Positions 35,258 to 43,910 of a stretch of DNA of 64,000 nt are shown here, piece by piece. Every line of letters starts with the position of its first letter. Positions within the stretch are counted from its first letter, which is position 1. The translations under genes were made by a program, and so were the position numbers. The notes beneath the pieces are model-generated. The model was not told the origin of the DNA. It did no database searches and worked only from the letters and a program-made list of their open reading frames with translations. Source of the DNA: DATBJJ01 sp036556425 (GTDB lineage: Bacteria; Acidobacteriota; Vicinamibacteria; Vicinamibacterales; 2-12-FULL-66-21); the NCBI GenBank assembly GCA_036556425.1, contig DATBJJ010000060.1, positions 27,070-91,069 of the forward strand, in the 5' to 3' direction.

Positions 35258-36493
35258 ATGTCGGTCCGCACGGCGGCGTTCTCGGCCATTCTGCTCGGCG
35301 TCATCTCGCTCGCGCCTTCCGCGCTCCACGCGCAAGACACGCGCGAAGCCACGCTCGAACAGCAGCGCGCGGCAAAAGCCAAGGCGCTTCAGCCATACAA
35401 ACCGGGCAAGCTCGAAAAATGGATGCTCTGGTTCGAGGACGTCGATCCAATCACGAAGCTCGCACCGCACGACGGCTTCTACCTTCAGTACGGATTCCGC
35501 TGGAAGCCGATCGGCGGCGGCATCGGCGTCGGAGGGGGTTGGCGCCACGATCTCTTCGATCGGAACGCGAGAGTCGTGCTGGGCTCGGGGATCTCGACGC
35601 GCAACTACCGGATGCTGATGGCGGACTTCTCGCTGCCGTATCTCCTGCGCGAGAAGCTCGAGGTGGGCGCACAGGTGCTCCACCGGCACAATCCCCAGGA
35701 GGACTACTGGGGCCTGGGGATCGGCTCGCTCGCAAGCGATCGCGTCAGCTTCGAGGTCGACTATCTGAACATCGAGGGCCGCGCGATCGTGCGGCCGCGC
35801 CCGTGGTTCGAAGCGGGAACGCGCATCGGCCGGATGAACGGCAGCGTCGGCCACGGCACCGACGGACGTTTTCCATCGATCGAGGAGCGGTTCACGGACG
35901 CGACGGCGCCCGGGCTCGCCGAGCAGCCGGATTTCTCGTACGCCGAAGCGTTCGCCGCGGTCGATCGTCGCGATCAGAAGGACAACGCGCGCGACGGCGG
36001 CTTCTACTCGCTCAGTTGGCGCGAGTACTACGACCTCGATTTCGATCGCTACAACTTCCGCGCGGTCGATGCGCTGGCGCAGCAGTTCTTTCCGATCTTC
36101 GACAAGAAGCGCGTCTTCGCCGTGCAGGCCCGGCTGCAGTCCGCCGCGGTCGACAACGGCAAGGGCCAGCAGATTCCGTTCTACTTCAAGCCCACGATGG
36201 GCGGCAGCAACAGCCATCGCGGCTTCAACGATTACCGCTTTCGCGACGATGCGGTCGTCTACTTCAACGCCGAGTATCGATGGGAGGCGTTCTCGGGCCT
36301 CGACATGGCGCTCTTCTCGGATTGGGGCACCGTCGCGCCGAACATCGGACGGCTGAAGCTCGCGCAGCTCGAGAACGCCTACGGCATCGGCTTCCGGTTC
36401 AACACGTACAAGTCCGTGCTCTTCCGCGTCGACGTCGGGTTCGGCGGCGGCGAGGGCACGCAGTACTTCTTCAAGTTCAGCAAGGCCTTCTAA
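35258..36493 (+). CDS. Omp85/BamA-TamA C-terminal-type outer-membrane barrel
   Basis: A 411-residue exported protein. The signal peptide ends SALHAQ. The remainder is beta-rich with typical aromatic strand ends (DGFYLQYGFRWKPIGGG, FKPTMGGSNSHRGFNDYRFRD) and ends FFKFSKAF, the terminal phenylalanine pattern. The GGSNSHRGF stretch resembles the L6-loop region of Omp85 proteins (RGF/ RGY). No POTRA domain is seen, so it is a barrel-only member rather than BamA itself. Role: probably insertion or transport at the outer membrane. The next gene begins two bases after the stop, so they are likely one operon. Confidence 0.8.
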   Translation: MSVRTAAFSAILLGVISLAPSALHAQDTREATLEQQRAAKAKALQPYKPGKLEKWMLWFEDVDPITKLAPHDGFYLQYGFRWKPIGGGIGVGGGWRHDLFDRNARVVLGSGISTRNYRMLMADFSLPYLLREKLEVGAQVLHRHNPQEDYWGLGIGSLASDRVSFEVDYLNIEGRAIVRPRPWFEAGTRIGRMNGSVGHGTDGRFPSIEERFTDATAPGLAEQPDFSYAEAFAAVDRRDQKDNARDGGFYSLSWREYYDLDFDRYNFRAVDALAQQFFPIFDKKRVFAVQARLQSAAVDNGKGQQIPFYFKPTMGGSNSHRGFNDYRFRDDAVVYFNAEYRWEAFSGLDMALFSDWGTVAPNIGRLKLAQLENAYGIGFRFNTYKSVLFRVDVGFGGGEGTQYFFKFSKAF

Positions 36494-36494
36494 G

Positions 36495-38144
36495 ATGCGC
36501 GCGCCAGCTCGATCCGCGCTGACAACGGCGATCGCGTGCGTGTCGTTCGCGCTCGCGACGACCGCCGCGAACGGACCCAGATTCTTCCGCGACGATCCGA
36601 TTCAACGCGATCCGGAAACCGTGGACGCGTCGAGCGTGGAGCCGTCCGAGTTGAGCGGGCTCTACGATTTCGCGGAGAACTCGTTTTTCGGCGCGGGCGA
36701 CAAGACCGACAAGCGCGCCGTCAACGTGAACACGATCGACGAGGTGCCGGACTCGAGTTGGTTCACGAACCGCTTGGGCCGCGAGCCATGGACGGCCGAC
36801 CGCCTCGCGAAAGGTCCGGACACGGGATCGGGACCGTCGGGCGCGTGGACGATCGTGTCGGGCAAGATGGAAGGGCGCGCGCCCGGCTTCACGATCCGCG
36901 ACGCGGCCAGGCAGCTGTACTTCGTCAAATTCGATCCGCCGTCGAATCCCGAGATGGCGAGCGGTGCGGAAGTCATTTCGACGAAACTCTTTCACGCGTT
37001 CGGCTACCACGTGCCGGAGAACTACATCGCCAGCGTCCAGCGCGAGAGCCTCGTGATCGGCGACGGCGCGCAGATCGAAGACAACAGCGGCCGGAAACGC
37101 CAGATGGACAGCCGCGATCTCGACATGCTGCTCGAGAGAGCCGCGAAGCATGCCGACGGCACGTATCGCGCGCTCGCGAGCAAGGCGCTCGACGGCAAGC
37201 CGGTCGGGCCGTTCCGGTATCACGGCACGCGGCCGGACGATCCGAACGACATCTTTCCGCACGAGCACCGCCGCGAGCTGCGCGGGCTGCGCGCCTTCTG
37301 CGCGTGGCTGAACCACGACGACTCGCGCAGCATCAACAGCCTCGACACGCTCGTGTCGGCGAACGGCAAGACGATCGTTCGCCACCACCTGCTCGACTTC
37401 GGCTCCACGCTCGGCAGCGGAACGGTGCAGGCGCAGAGCACGCGCGCGGGCAACGAGTTCCTCTGGGAGTCGCGGCCGACGTTCGTCACAATGCTGACGC
37501 TCGGGTTGTACGTGCGGCCGTGGATCAAGGTCGACTATCCGCACATCACCTCCCTCGGGCGGATAGAGTCGGCGTATTTCAATCCCGAGAACTGGAAGCC
37601 GGAATATCCGAACGCCGCGTTCGCCAACGCGCGCGGCGACGATCTGTTCTGGGCGGCTCGCATCTTGTCCGCCGTGACCGACGATGGCGTCCGAGCGGTC
37701 GTCGCGACCGCAAAATACTCGGATTCGAACGCCGCCGAGTACCTCGTGAAGACGCTTCTCGAACGAAAGCGGAAAGTGCTCGCGGCCTGGCTCAACAAGA
37801 CGAACCCCGTCGTGAACGCCGCGTTGAGCGGCGGCGGAGAGCTGACGTTCGAGAACGCGCCGGAAAAAGCAGGCGTCGGACCGGCAGCCGAACGCTACAC
37901 GATCCAGTGGTCGCAGTTCGACAACGCCGCGAGCACGCACAAGAACGTCGGCGCCGAGCAGACGGTCACGACGACGAAAGCGAGCGCGCCGGCGGAGCTG
38001 CTGTCCGCTCGTCCCGAGTACGTCGCGGCCATGATTCGCGCGCACCATCGCGATCGCCCCGACTGGGCGCAGCCGCTGCTCCTCTACTTCCGCAAAGCCG
38101 GCGACGGCTGGTCGCTGGTCGGCGTCGAGCGACACGCCCAATGA
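36495..38144 (+). CDS. exported protein with a HipA-like protein-kinase-fold signature
   Basis: A 549-residue protein with a signal peptide (about 1-25). Residues 118-182 match the HipA-like order: a beta hairpin, a Lys at 145 (LYFVKFDPP), a Glu at 159 (GAEVISTKLFHAFGYHVPE) in a helix ending before the Pro-containing strand; a catalytic-loop-like segment NHDDSRSIN at 273-281, with D276 five residues before N281 as in HipA (D309, N314); and a DFG triplet at 301-303. This points to an ATP-binding kinase fold exported across the inner membrane. The fold call is inference; kinase activity is unproven. It follows the Omp85-type gene by one base and overlaps the next gene by four (ATGA). Confidence 0.6.
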   Translation: MRAPARSALTTAIACVSFALATTAANGPRFFRDDPIQRDPETVDASSVEPSELSGLYDFAENSFFGAGDKTDKRAVNVNTIDEVPDSSWFTNRLGREPWTADRLAKGPDTGSGPSGAWTIVSGKMEGRAPGFTIRDAARQLYFVKFDPPSNPEMASGAEVISTKLFHAFGYHVPENYIASVQRESLVIGDGAQIEDNSGRKRQMDSRDLDMLLERAAKHADGTYRALASKALDGKPVGPFRYHGTRPDDPNDIFPHEHRRELRGLRAFCAWLNHDDSRSINSLDTLVSANGKTIVRHHLLDFGSTLGSGTVQAQSTRAGNEFLWESRPTFVTMLTLGLYVRPWIKVDYPHITSLGRIESAYFNPENWKPEYPNAAFANARGDDLFWAARILSAVTDDGVRAVVATAKYSDSNAAEYLVKTLLERKRKVLAAWLNKTNPVVNAALSGGGELTFENAPEKAGVGPAAERYTIQWSQFDNAASTHKNVGAEQTVTTTKASAPAELLSARPEYVAAMIRAHHRDRPDWAQPLLLYFRKAGDGWSLVGVERHAQ

Positions 38145-39268
38145 CACGCGGCAGGCTCTTGATCACGGGCCTGCTGATCGGCCTCGCCATTTGGGTTTTC
38201 ATCTTCAAGGCCGGGCCGAAGATGCCCGACTTCGAGGTGTATTGGAAGGCTGGCGCGCGCGCGCTGCACGCCGAGCCGCTCTATCGCACCGACGACGGAC
38301 ACTTTCAGTTCAAGTATCTGCCCGCGTTCGCCATCCTCGCGATTCCGTTCGGCGCCGTGCCGCTCTACACGGCGAAGCTGATGTGGTTCACGGCGTCCGT
38401 CGCGCTCCTCGTCGCGTTGCTGCGGCTGAATCTCACGCTGCCGCCCGAGCGCCGCCGATCCGCGGGATGGCTCCTCGCCGTCATGATCGTCGTCTTGGGG
38501 AAGTTCTACGCACACGAGCTCGTGCTGGGACAGGTCAACATGCTGTTCGCGGTCGTGGCGACGTACGCGCTCCTCGCGATGAGGACCGGGCGCGAGGCCG
38601 CTGCCGGATTGCTGGTCGCGCTCGCGATCGTGATCAAGCCGTACGCGGTGCTCTTCCTGCCGTGGCTCGTTGCGCGCCGGCACGTCGCGGCGATCGCCGC
38701 CGGACTTGCGGGGCTGGGAATCGCATTGATCCTGCCGGCGATCGTCTACGGCATCGATGGAGATATCTGGCTGCATCGGGAATGGTGGCGCACGGTCACG
38801 GAGACGACGGCGCCGAACCTGAACGTCTACGACAACGTGTCGCTGGCCGCGATGTTCTTCCGCTGGTTCGGACCGGGCGCGCTGTCGGCGCGCGTCGCGT
38901 ATGGGGCAGCGGCGGTGCTCCTTGCGGTTGCCGCGATCGTGTTCCTCGGGCGGCGCGGCGTGACGTTCCCGGAAGGACTCGAGGGCGGTCTCCTTTTGAC
39001 GCTGATGCCGCTGCTCTCGCCGCAGGGCTGGGATTACGTGTTCCTGATCGCCACGCCGGCGGTCGTGTATCTCGCCAACTACGACGACCGGCTGCCGCCG
39101 GCGCTCCGCGTCGTGACGCTCATCGCCCTCGCGGCCATCGGCCTCGTCATCTTCGATCTCATCGGGCGGCCGCTTTACTACGAGTTCATGCGGCTGTCCG
39201 GCATCAGCCTGTGTTTCTTTGTCGTGATTGCGGCGCTCGCCGTGCTGCGTCTCCGGAGAATCGCCTGA
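38141..39268 (+). CDS. GT87-family-like integral membrane glycosyltransferase (DUF2029)
   Basis: A 375-residue multi-spanning protein with about ten transmembrane segments. Residues near the N-terminus (PDFEVYWKAGARALHAEPLY) match the conserved DF-x-x-Y-x-x-A region of GT87 mannosyltransferases, and the following loop FQFKYLPAFA also matches. These enzymes use polyprenyl-phosphate sugars on the outer face. ATG 38141 overlaps the previous stop by four bases; a very long in-frame extension through the neighbouring gene is not real. Neighbours suggest an envelope-related glycosylation step. Confidence 0.85.
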   Translation: MTRGRLLITGLLIGLAIWVFIFKAGPKMPDFEVYWKAGARALHAEPLYRTDDGHFQFKYLPAFAILAIPFGAVPLYTAKLMWFTASVALLVALLRLNLTLPPERRRSAGWLLAVMIVVLGKFYAHELVLGQVNMLFAVVATYALLAMRTGREAAAGLLVALAIVIKPYAVLFLPWLVARRHVAAIAAGLAGLGIALILPAIVYGIDGDIWLHREWWRTVTETTAPNLNVYDNVSLAAMFFRWFGPGALSARVAYGAAAVLLAVAAIVFLGRRGVTFPEGLEGGLLLTLMPLLSPQGWDYVFLIATPAVVYLANYDDRLPPALRVVTLIALAAIGLVIFDLIGRPLYYEFMRLSGISLCFFVVIAALAVLRLRRIA

Positions 39269-39280
39269 TACTATCTGCCC

Positions 39281-41833
39281 ATGGTCCGCCTTGGGGCACT
39301 GTGCCTTCTGTTATTGGCGATGCAGTCGTCTCCGCGTGTTGATACGCCGCCTGGACCGGGGATCCCGCTGACCCTCGCGACCGAGCGCGCCGAACGCATC
39401 AAAGATCTCCGCTACGACCTGAGCTTCACGATTCCTGCCGAGCAAACCGCGCGCGTCTCCGGACGCGTCATCGTGACGTTCGCGTTGACCGATGCCACGC
39501 GTCCACTCTCGCTCGATTTCGCGCCGGTCAAAGGGGGAACCGTCGTCGCGAACGGCGAGCCCGCGGCCGCGAGCGCGTCGCCGGATCACCTGACGATCGG
39601 GCCGAAGCACCTTCGCGAGGGCCGCAACACGATCGCGATCGATTTCGACGCGGGCGACGCCGCGCTCAACAGGAATCCCGAGTTCCTGTACACGCTGTTC
39701 GTGCCGGCGCGCGCGCATCTGACGTTCCCCTGCTTCGATCAGCCGGATCTCAAGGCGCGATGGACGCTCGCGCTGGACGTTCCCGAGGGATGGGAGGCGG
39801 TCGCCAACGGCGCGGTCGTCGAGACCTCGTCCTCGAACGCCCGCACGCGGATGCGCTTCGCGGAGACGGAACCGCTGTCGACGTATCTCTTCGCGTTCGC
39901 CGCGGGCCGCTTCTCGGTCGAGACGGCCGACCGCGGCGGGCGCACGTTCCGGATGCTCCATCGCGAGACCGACGCCTCCAAGGTCGCGCGCAATCGCGAC
40001 GCGATTTTCGATCTGCACGCGTCGTCGCTGGCGTGGCTCGAGCAATACACGGGCATTCAATATCCCTGGGGCAAGTTCGACTTCGTTCTCGTGCCGTCGT
40101 TCCAATTTGGCGGCATGGAGCACGCCGGATCGATCTTCTACAACGCGTCGAGCCTGCTGCTCGATCCGTCGGCCACGCAGAATCAGAAGCTGGGCCGGGC
40201 GAGCCTCATCGCGCACGAGACCGCGCATATGTGGTTCGGCGATCTCGTGACGATGCGGTGGTTCAACGACGTGTGGATGAAGGAAGTCTTCGCGAACTTC
40301 ATGGCGGCGAAGATCGTCAACCCGTCGTTTCCGGAGATCAACCACGAGCTGCGCTTCCTGTTCGCGCACTATCCGGCGGCCTACGAGATCGATCGCACGG
40401 CAGGCACCAACGCGATTCGGCAGCGACTGGACAATCTGAACGAGGCCGGCTCGCTCTACGGCGCGATCATCTATCAGAAGGCGCCGGTCGTCATGCGCCA
40501 GTTGGAGACGATCGTCGGCGCAGGCGCGTTCCGGGACGGCGTCCAGCGATATCTCCAGAAGCATCGATTCGCCAACGCGACGTGGCCGGATCTCGTCGCC
40601 GTGCTCGACGAGCTCACGTCGGAGGATCTGGCCGCCTGGAGCCGCGCGTGGGTCGACGAGCCTGGCCGTCCGATCGTCTCGACGGTCGTCGAGATCGCGA
40701 ACGACCAGATCGACCGGTTGATTCTGACCGAGCGCGATCCGATCCAGGCGCGATCGCTGACGTGGAGTCAACGACTGCAGGTGACGCTCGGTTTTCCCGA
40801 CGGCGAGAAGACGCTGCCCGCGCGGATGGTTCGCGGGCGCGCCGCGGTTGCCGAGGCGAGCGGTCTTCCTCGACCGCAATTCGTCCTGCCGTCCGGCCGC
40901 GGCATCGGCTATGCCGGGTTCGAGCTCGATCCGGCGTCGCGCGCGTACCTGCTCGCGCATCTCCCCGAGATTCAGGATCCGCTGACGCGCGGCACGGCGT
41001 GGGTGACGCTGTGGGAAGAGATGCTCGACGGCCGCGCCACCGCCGCCGCGATCCTCGATCTCGCGCTCGCCGCGCTGCCGCGCGAAACCGACGAGCAGAA
41101 CGTTCAGCGGATCCTCGCGTACACCGAACGCGCGTACTGGAAGTTCCTCCGCGCGGCCGAGCGCGAACGCATCGCGCCGCGCCTGGAGCGCGTCCTCCGC
41201 GATGGCTTGTCGAGCGCGTCCTCATCCAGCCTGAAGTCCGCGTGGTTCTCGTCGTTGAGAGATGTCGCGCGATCGGAGGACGTCGTCGCGTGGCTGGAAA
41301 AAGTATGGAGGAAGACGGAGACCGTGCCGGGATTGACGCTCGCCGAGCCCGACTACACGACGCTGGCGCAGCAGCTTGCCGTGAGAGAAGTGCCAGCGTG
41401 GCGCGAGATTCTCGACGCGCAATTCGAGCGGATCGAGAATCCGGATCGCAAGGCGCGATTCGCGTTCGTGCGGCCCGCGCTCTCCGCCGATCCCGCCGCG
41501 AGAGATGCGTTCGTCGAGCGCCTCGCGCAGCCTGCGTTCCGGCAGCGCGAGCCATGGGTGCTCGAGGGCCTGGCATTCGTCCACCATCCGCTGCGCGCGG
41601 CGACGGCGGAAAAGCACATCGCGCCGAGCCTCGCGCTGCTGCGCGAGATTCAGCGGACGGGCGACATTTTTTTCCCGAAGCGCTGGATGGATGCGACGCT
41701 CAGCGGACACAACTCCGCCACGGCGGCGCGAACGGTGCGGCGTTTTCTCGAGGAGTTGCCGCCGGACTACCCGGATCGCCTGCGACGCGTGATCCTGTCG
41801 TCAGCGGATGAGCTGTTCAGAGTGAGTCGCTGA
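39281..41833 (+). CDS. M1 family metallopeptidase (aminopeptidase N type)
   Basis: An 850-residue zinc aminopeptidase. The zinc site is HETAH at 311-315 followed by a glutamate in the helix containing VWMKEVFANF. The substrate-recognition element reads FGGMEHAG near 278, a form common in bacterial M1 proteins. A signal-like hydrophobic N-terminus (RLGALCLLLLAMQSS) suggests export to the periplasm. The C-terminus is helical, as expected for the ERAP1-like domain. The stop lies inside a repeat array. It likely degrades peptides taken up or released in the periplasm. Confidence 0.95.
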   Translation: MVRLGALCLLLLAMQSSPRVDTPPGPGIPLTLATERAERIKDLRYDLSFTIPAEQTARVSGRVIVTFALTDATRPLSLDFAPVKGGTVVANGEPAAASASPDHLTIGPKHLREGRNTIAIDFDAGDAALNRNPEFLYTLFVPARAHLTFPCFDQPDLKARWTLALDVPEGWEAVANGAVVETSSSNARTRMRFAETEPLSTYLFAFAAGRFSVETADRGGRTFRMLHRETDASKVARNRDAIFDLHASSLAWLEQYTGIQYPWGKFDFVLVPSFQFGGMEHAGSIFYNASSLLLDPSATQNQKLGRASLIAHETAHMWFGDLVTMRWFNDVWMKEVFANFMAAKIVNPSFPEINHELRFLFAHYPAAYEIDRTAGTNAIRQRLDNLNEAGSLYGAIIYQKAPVVMRQLETIVGAGAFRDGVQRYLQKHRFANATWPDLVAVLDELTSEDLAAWSRAWVDEPGRPIVSTVVEIANDQIDRLILTERDPIQARSLTWSQRLQVTLGFPDGEKTLPARMVRGRAAVAEASGLPRPQFVLPSGRGIGYAGFELDPASRAYLLAHLPEIQDPLTRGTAWVTLWEEMLDGRATAAAILDLALAALPRETDEQNVQRILAYTERAYWKFLRAAERERIAPRLERVLRDGLSSASSSSLKSAWFSSLRDVARSEDVVAWLEKVWRKTETVPGLTLAEPDYTTLAQQLAVREVPAWREILDAQFERIENPDRKARFAFVRPALSADPAARDAFVERLAQPAFRQREPWVLEGLAFVHHPLRAATAEKHIAPSLALLREIQRTGDIFFPKRWMDATLSGHNSATAARTVRRFLEELPPDYPDRLRRVILSSADELFRVSR

Positions 41834-41915
41834 TCACGTTAGTCGCTGATCACGCGGATCGAACGGATCTCACGGATCGGATCCGCGTGATCCCCGTCAA
41901 TCCGCGTGATCCGCG
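41825..41915. repeat. short-repeat palindromic array after the M1 peptidase gene
   Basis: The 14-base unit AGTCGCTGATCACG occurs at 41825-41838 and 41841-41854; the first copy includes the TGA stop of the peptidase gene. ATCACGCGGATC at 41849-41860 is a perfect inverted repeat of GATCCGCGTGAT at 41880-41891, with a 19-base loop. A further GATCCGCG copy follows. No T-tract follows the stem, so intrinsic termination is unlikely but some termination or REP-like function is possible. Confidence 0.7.
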
Positions 41916-41917
41916 TC

Positions 41918-42004
41918 TTACGCTTGCCGCTTTCTCTTGCCGCGGCGCTTCACGTACACGAACCCGAGGCCGCCAATCAAAAGCGCGGAAAATGCGAGCA
42001 ACAT
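41918..42004 (-). CDS. putative 28-residue single-pass membrane peptide
   Basis: A short reading frame of 28 residues: a hydrophobic helix (LLAFSALLIGGLGFVYV) followed by KRRGKRKRQA, a strongly basic tail. It is preceded by a strong Shine-Dalgarno GGAGG at 42016-42012, seven bases from ATG 42004. The sequence resembles the C-terminal membrane anchor of sorting-signal proteins but has no preceding domain. Too small to assign; it could be a small inner-membrane regulatory peptide. It is divergent from the asparaginase-domain gene. Confidence 0.45.
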   Translation of the reverse strand: MLLAFSALLIGGLGFVYVKRRGKRKRQA

Positions 42005-42203
42005 TCAGGAACCTCCAGAGGTGTCCTGCGAGCGCAAGGGCGGTGCCGCGGCCCCGCCGCGAGGCGGCTCGGCGCCGTAACCCACTCAGCGGCAGGCCCT
42101 TCTCCTCTCGTTCGCGCGATCCAATCGGGCTGGCGGCACTGGCAGCGGGACGCGCGGTCGGACAGAATAGGTACTTCGATTTCAGTTCTGTTGGGCAAAA
42201 CCA
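42005..42203. promoter_or_regulatory. GC-rich structured divergent region between small ORF and asparaginase gene
   Basis: On the minus strand this would be the leader of the 28-residue ORF. AAGGGC at 42036-42041 pairs with GCCCTT at 42096-42101; between them GCCGC (42056-42060) pairs with GCGGC (42064-42068) over a three-base loop. It may act as a 5' leader or attenuator. It also contains the promoter region for the rightward gene; no confident -35/-10 pair was seen. Confidence 0.35.
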
Positions 42204-42695
42204 GTGACGATCCGAATCCTCGTGACCGGCGGGACCTTCGACAAGCGATACGACGAGCTCACCGGCCGCCTGTTCTTCCGCGACACGCACGTGCCCGAGA
42301 TGCTCGAGCGCGGACGCTGCCGGCTCGACGTCGATGTCGACACCGTGATGATGGTCGACAGCCTCGATCTCGATGACGCCGGTCGTGCCGCGATCGTGGA
42401 GCGCTGCCGCGCCTCGCGCGAAAAAGCGATAGTGATCACGCACGGCACCGACACGATGGTCGAGACGGCGCGCGCGCTGGCCGCCGCGAGCCTCGCCGAT
42501 CGTACGATCGTCCTGACGGGCGCGATGATTCCGTTCGCGTTCGGGAGCTCCGACGGGTTGTTCAATCTCGGAAGCGCCCTGTCGTTCGCGCAGGTCCTCG
42601 CGCCGGGCGTGTACGTGGCGATGAACGGTCAGTACTTCCCATGGGATCGCGTCCGGAAGAATCGCGAGACCGGCGTCTTCGAGGCGACGTCATGA
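42204..42695 (+). CDS. short asparaginase-domain protein (N-terminal domain only)
   Basis: A 163-residue protein with the two substrate-site motifs of type I/II L-asparaginases: ILVTGGTFDKRYDE near the N-terminus and VITHGTDTMVETA near 80. Full-length enzymes are about 320-350 residues; the C-terminal domain is missing. Short asparaginase-like proteins of this length are annotated in many bacteria, so this may be a functional subfamily rather than a truncation. Start is GTG 42204. The stop overlaps the start of the aminotransferase by four bases. Confidence 0.85.
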   Translation: MTIRILVTGGTFDKRYDELTGRLFFRDTHVPEMLERGRCRLDVDVDTVMMVDSLDLDDAGRAAIVERCRASREKAIVITHGTDTMVETARALAAASLADRTIVLTGAMIPFAFGSSDGLFNLGSALSFAQVLAPGVYVAMNGQYFPWDRVRKNRETGVFEATS

Positions 42696-43852
42696 TTCCG
42701 CTCACCTCGAAGCTTCCATCCGTCGGCACGACGATCTTCACGGTCATGTCGAAGCTCGCCGCCGATCTCGACGCGATTAACCTCTCGCAGGGCTTTCCCG
42801 ACTTCGACTGCGATCCGGAGCTCGTCGAGCGCGTCACCGCGCACATGCGCAGCGGCAGGAACCAGTACGCGCCGATGCAGGGCATCCTTCGCCTGCGCGA
42901 AGCCATCGCCGCGAAGTACGAGCACTATCACGGCCGGCAGTACGATCCCGACAGCGAGGTCACCGTCACGTCCGGCGGGACCGAGGCGATCTTCAACGCC
43001 GTCGCCGCGTGCGTACGGCCGGGCGACGAGGTCATCGTCTTCGAGCCGTGCTACGACTCGTACGTGCCGGCGATCGAGCTCGCGGGCGGCACGCCGGTCT
43101 TCATCGCGCTGCGGTTTCCCGATTACGCGATCGATTGGGACGAGGTCCGGCGCGCGATCTCGCCGCGCACGCGGCTCGTGATGCTCAACACGCCGCACAA
43201 TCCTGCGGGCGCGGTGATCACCACGCGCGACATTCACGAGCTGACGACGATCGTCGAAGCCACGAGCGCGTTCATCTTGAGCGACGAGGTGTACGAGCAC
43301 ATCATCTTCGACGGCGTTCGCCACGAGAGCATGGCGCGCCACGACGCGCTCGCCGCGCGCAGCTTCGTCGTCGGCTCGTTCGGGAAGACCTACCATACGA
43401 CTGGATGGAAGGTCGGCTACGCCGTCGCCCCCGCGGCGCTGACGCGGGAGTTCCGCAAGGTCCATCAGTTCGTCACGTTCTCGACGAATACGCCGGTGCA
43501 ATACGCGATTGCCGACTTCCTCGAGACGCGGCGCGGCCTCGACGATCTCGCGCCGTTCTTTCAAGCGAAGCGCGACCTGTTCCTGCGGTTGATGGCGGAG
43601 ACGCCGTTCAAGCCGCTGGCGTGCCGCGGCAGCTATTTCCAGTTGATGGATTATTCCGCGATCACCGACGAGGCGGACGCTGATTTCGCGATCCGGCTCA
43701 CGAAAGAGCGCGGCGTCGCGTCGATCCCGACGTCGCCATTCCTCCATCGTGAAAAAGCGCCACATGTCCTGCGCTTCTGCTTTGCAAAAAAAGACGACAC
43801 GCTCGTCGCCGCCGCAGAGCGGCTGAGAAAAATCGGGGACACCCAACGTTGA
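42692..43852 (+). CDS. PLP-dependent aminotransferase, methionine/kynurenine aminotransferase-like
   Basis: A 386-residue fold-type I aminotransferase. Typical elements: SQGFPDFDCDPELVE near 31, VTVTSGGTEAIFNAV, LNTPHNPAGAVI and the PLP-lysine loop SFGKTYHTTGWKVGY. The closest known function is conversion of methionine or aromatic amino acids to keto acids (YbdL-like), but substrates vary. The last codons (KIGDTQR) are encoded by a palindromic repeat. Directly coupled to the asparaginase-domain gene by ATGA overlap. Confidence 0.93.
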   Translation: MIPLTSKLPSVGTTIFTVMSKLAADLDAINLSQGFPDFDCDPELVERVTAHMRSGRNQYAPMQGILRLREAIAAKYEHYHGRQYDPDSEVTVTSGGTEAIFNAVAACVRPGDEVIVFEPCYDSYVPAIELAGGTPVFIALRFPDYAIDWDEVRRAISPRTRLVMLNTPHNPAGAVITTRDIHELTTIVEATSAFILSDEVYEHIIFDGVRHESMARHDALAARSFVVGSFGKTYHTTGWKVGYAVAPAALTREFRKVHQFVTFSTNTPVQYAIADFLETRRGLDDLAPFFQAKRDLFLRLMAETPFKPLACRGSYFQLMDYSAITDEADADFAIRLTKERGVASIPTSPFLHREKAPHVLRFCFAKKDDTLVAAAERLRKIGDTQR

Positions 43853-43890
43853 GTGTCCCGATTGGGTGTCCCGATTGGGTGTCCCCGATT
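43831..43890. repeat. REP-like palindrome overlapping the 3' end of the aminotransferase gene
   Basis: AATCGGGGACACCCAA at 43831-43846 is a perfect 16-base inverted repeat of TTGGGTGTCCCCGATT at 43875-43890. Between them is a tandem of 13-base units (GTGTCCCGATTGG) starting at 43853, 43866 and a variant at 43879. The left arm lies in the coding region, and the stop codon is at 43850-43852. No transposase is adjacent. The element may be transcribed as a hairpin. Confidence 0.75.
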
Positions 43891-43910
43891 TCTGCTACAC
43901 TCCATCCGCC

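Noticed and set aside
40112..40126. GGMEH in the M1 peptidase as a lost catalytic motif
   Set aside because: The G-x-M-E-H form occurs in bacterial M1 proteins, and the zinc motif HETAH and the second glutamate are intact.
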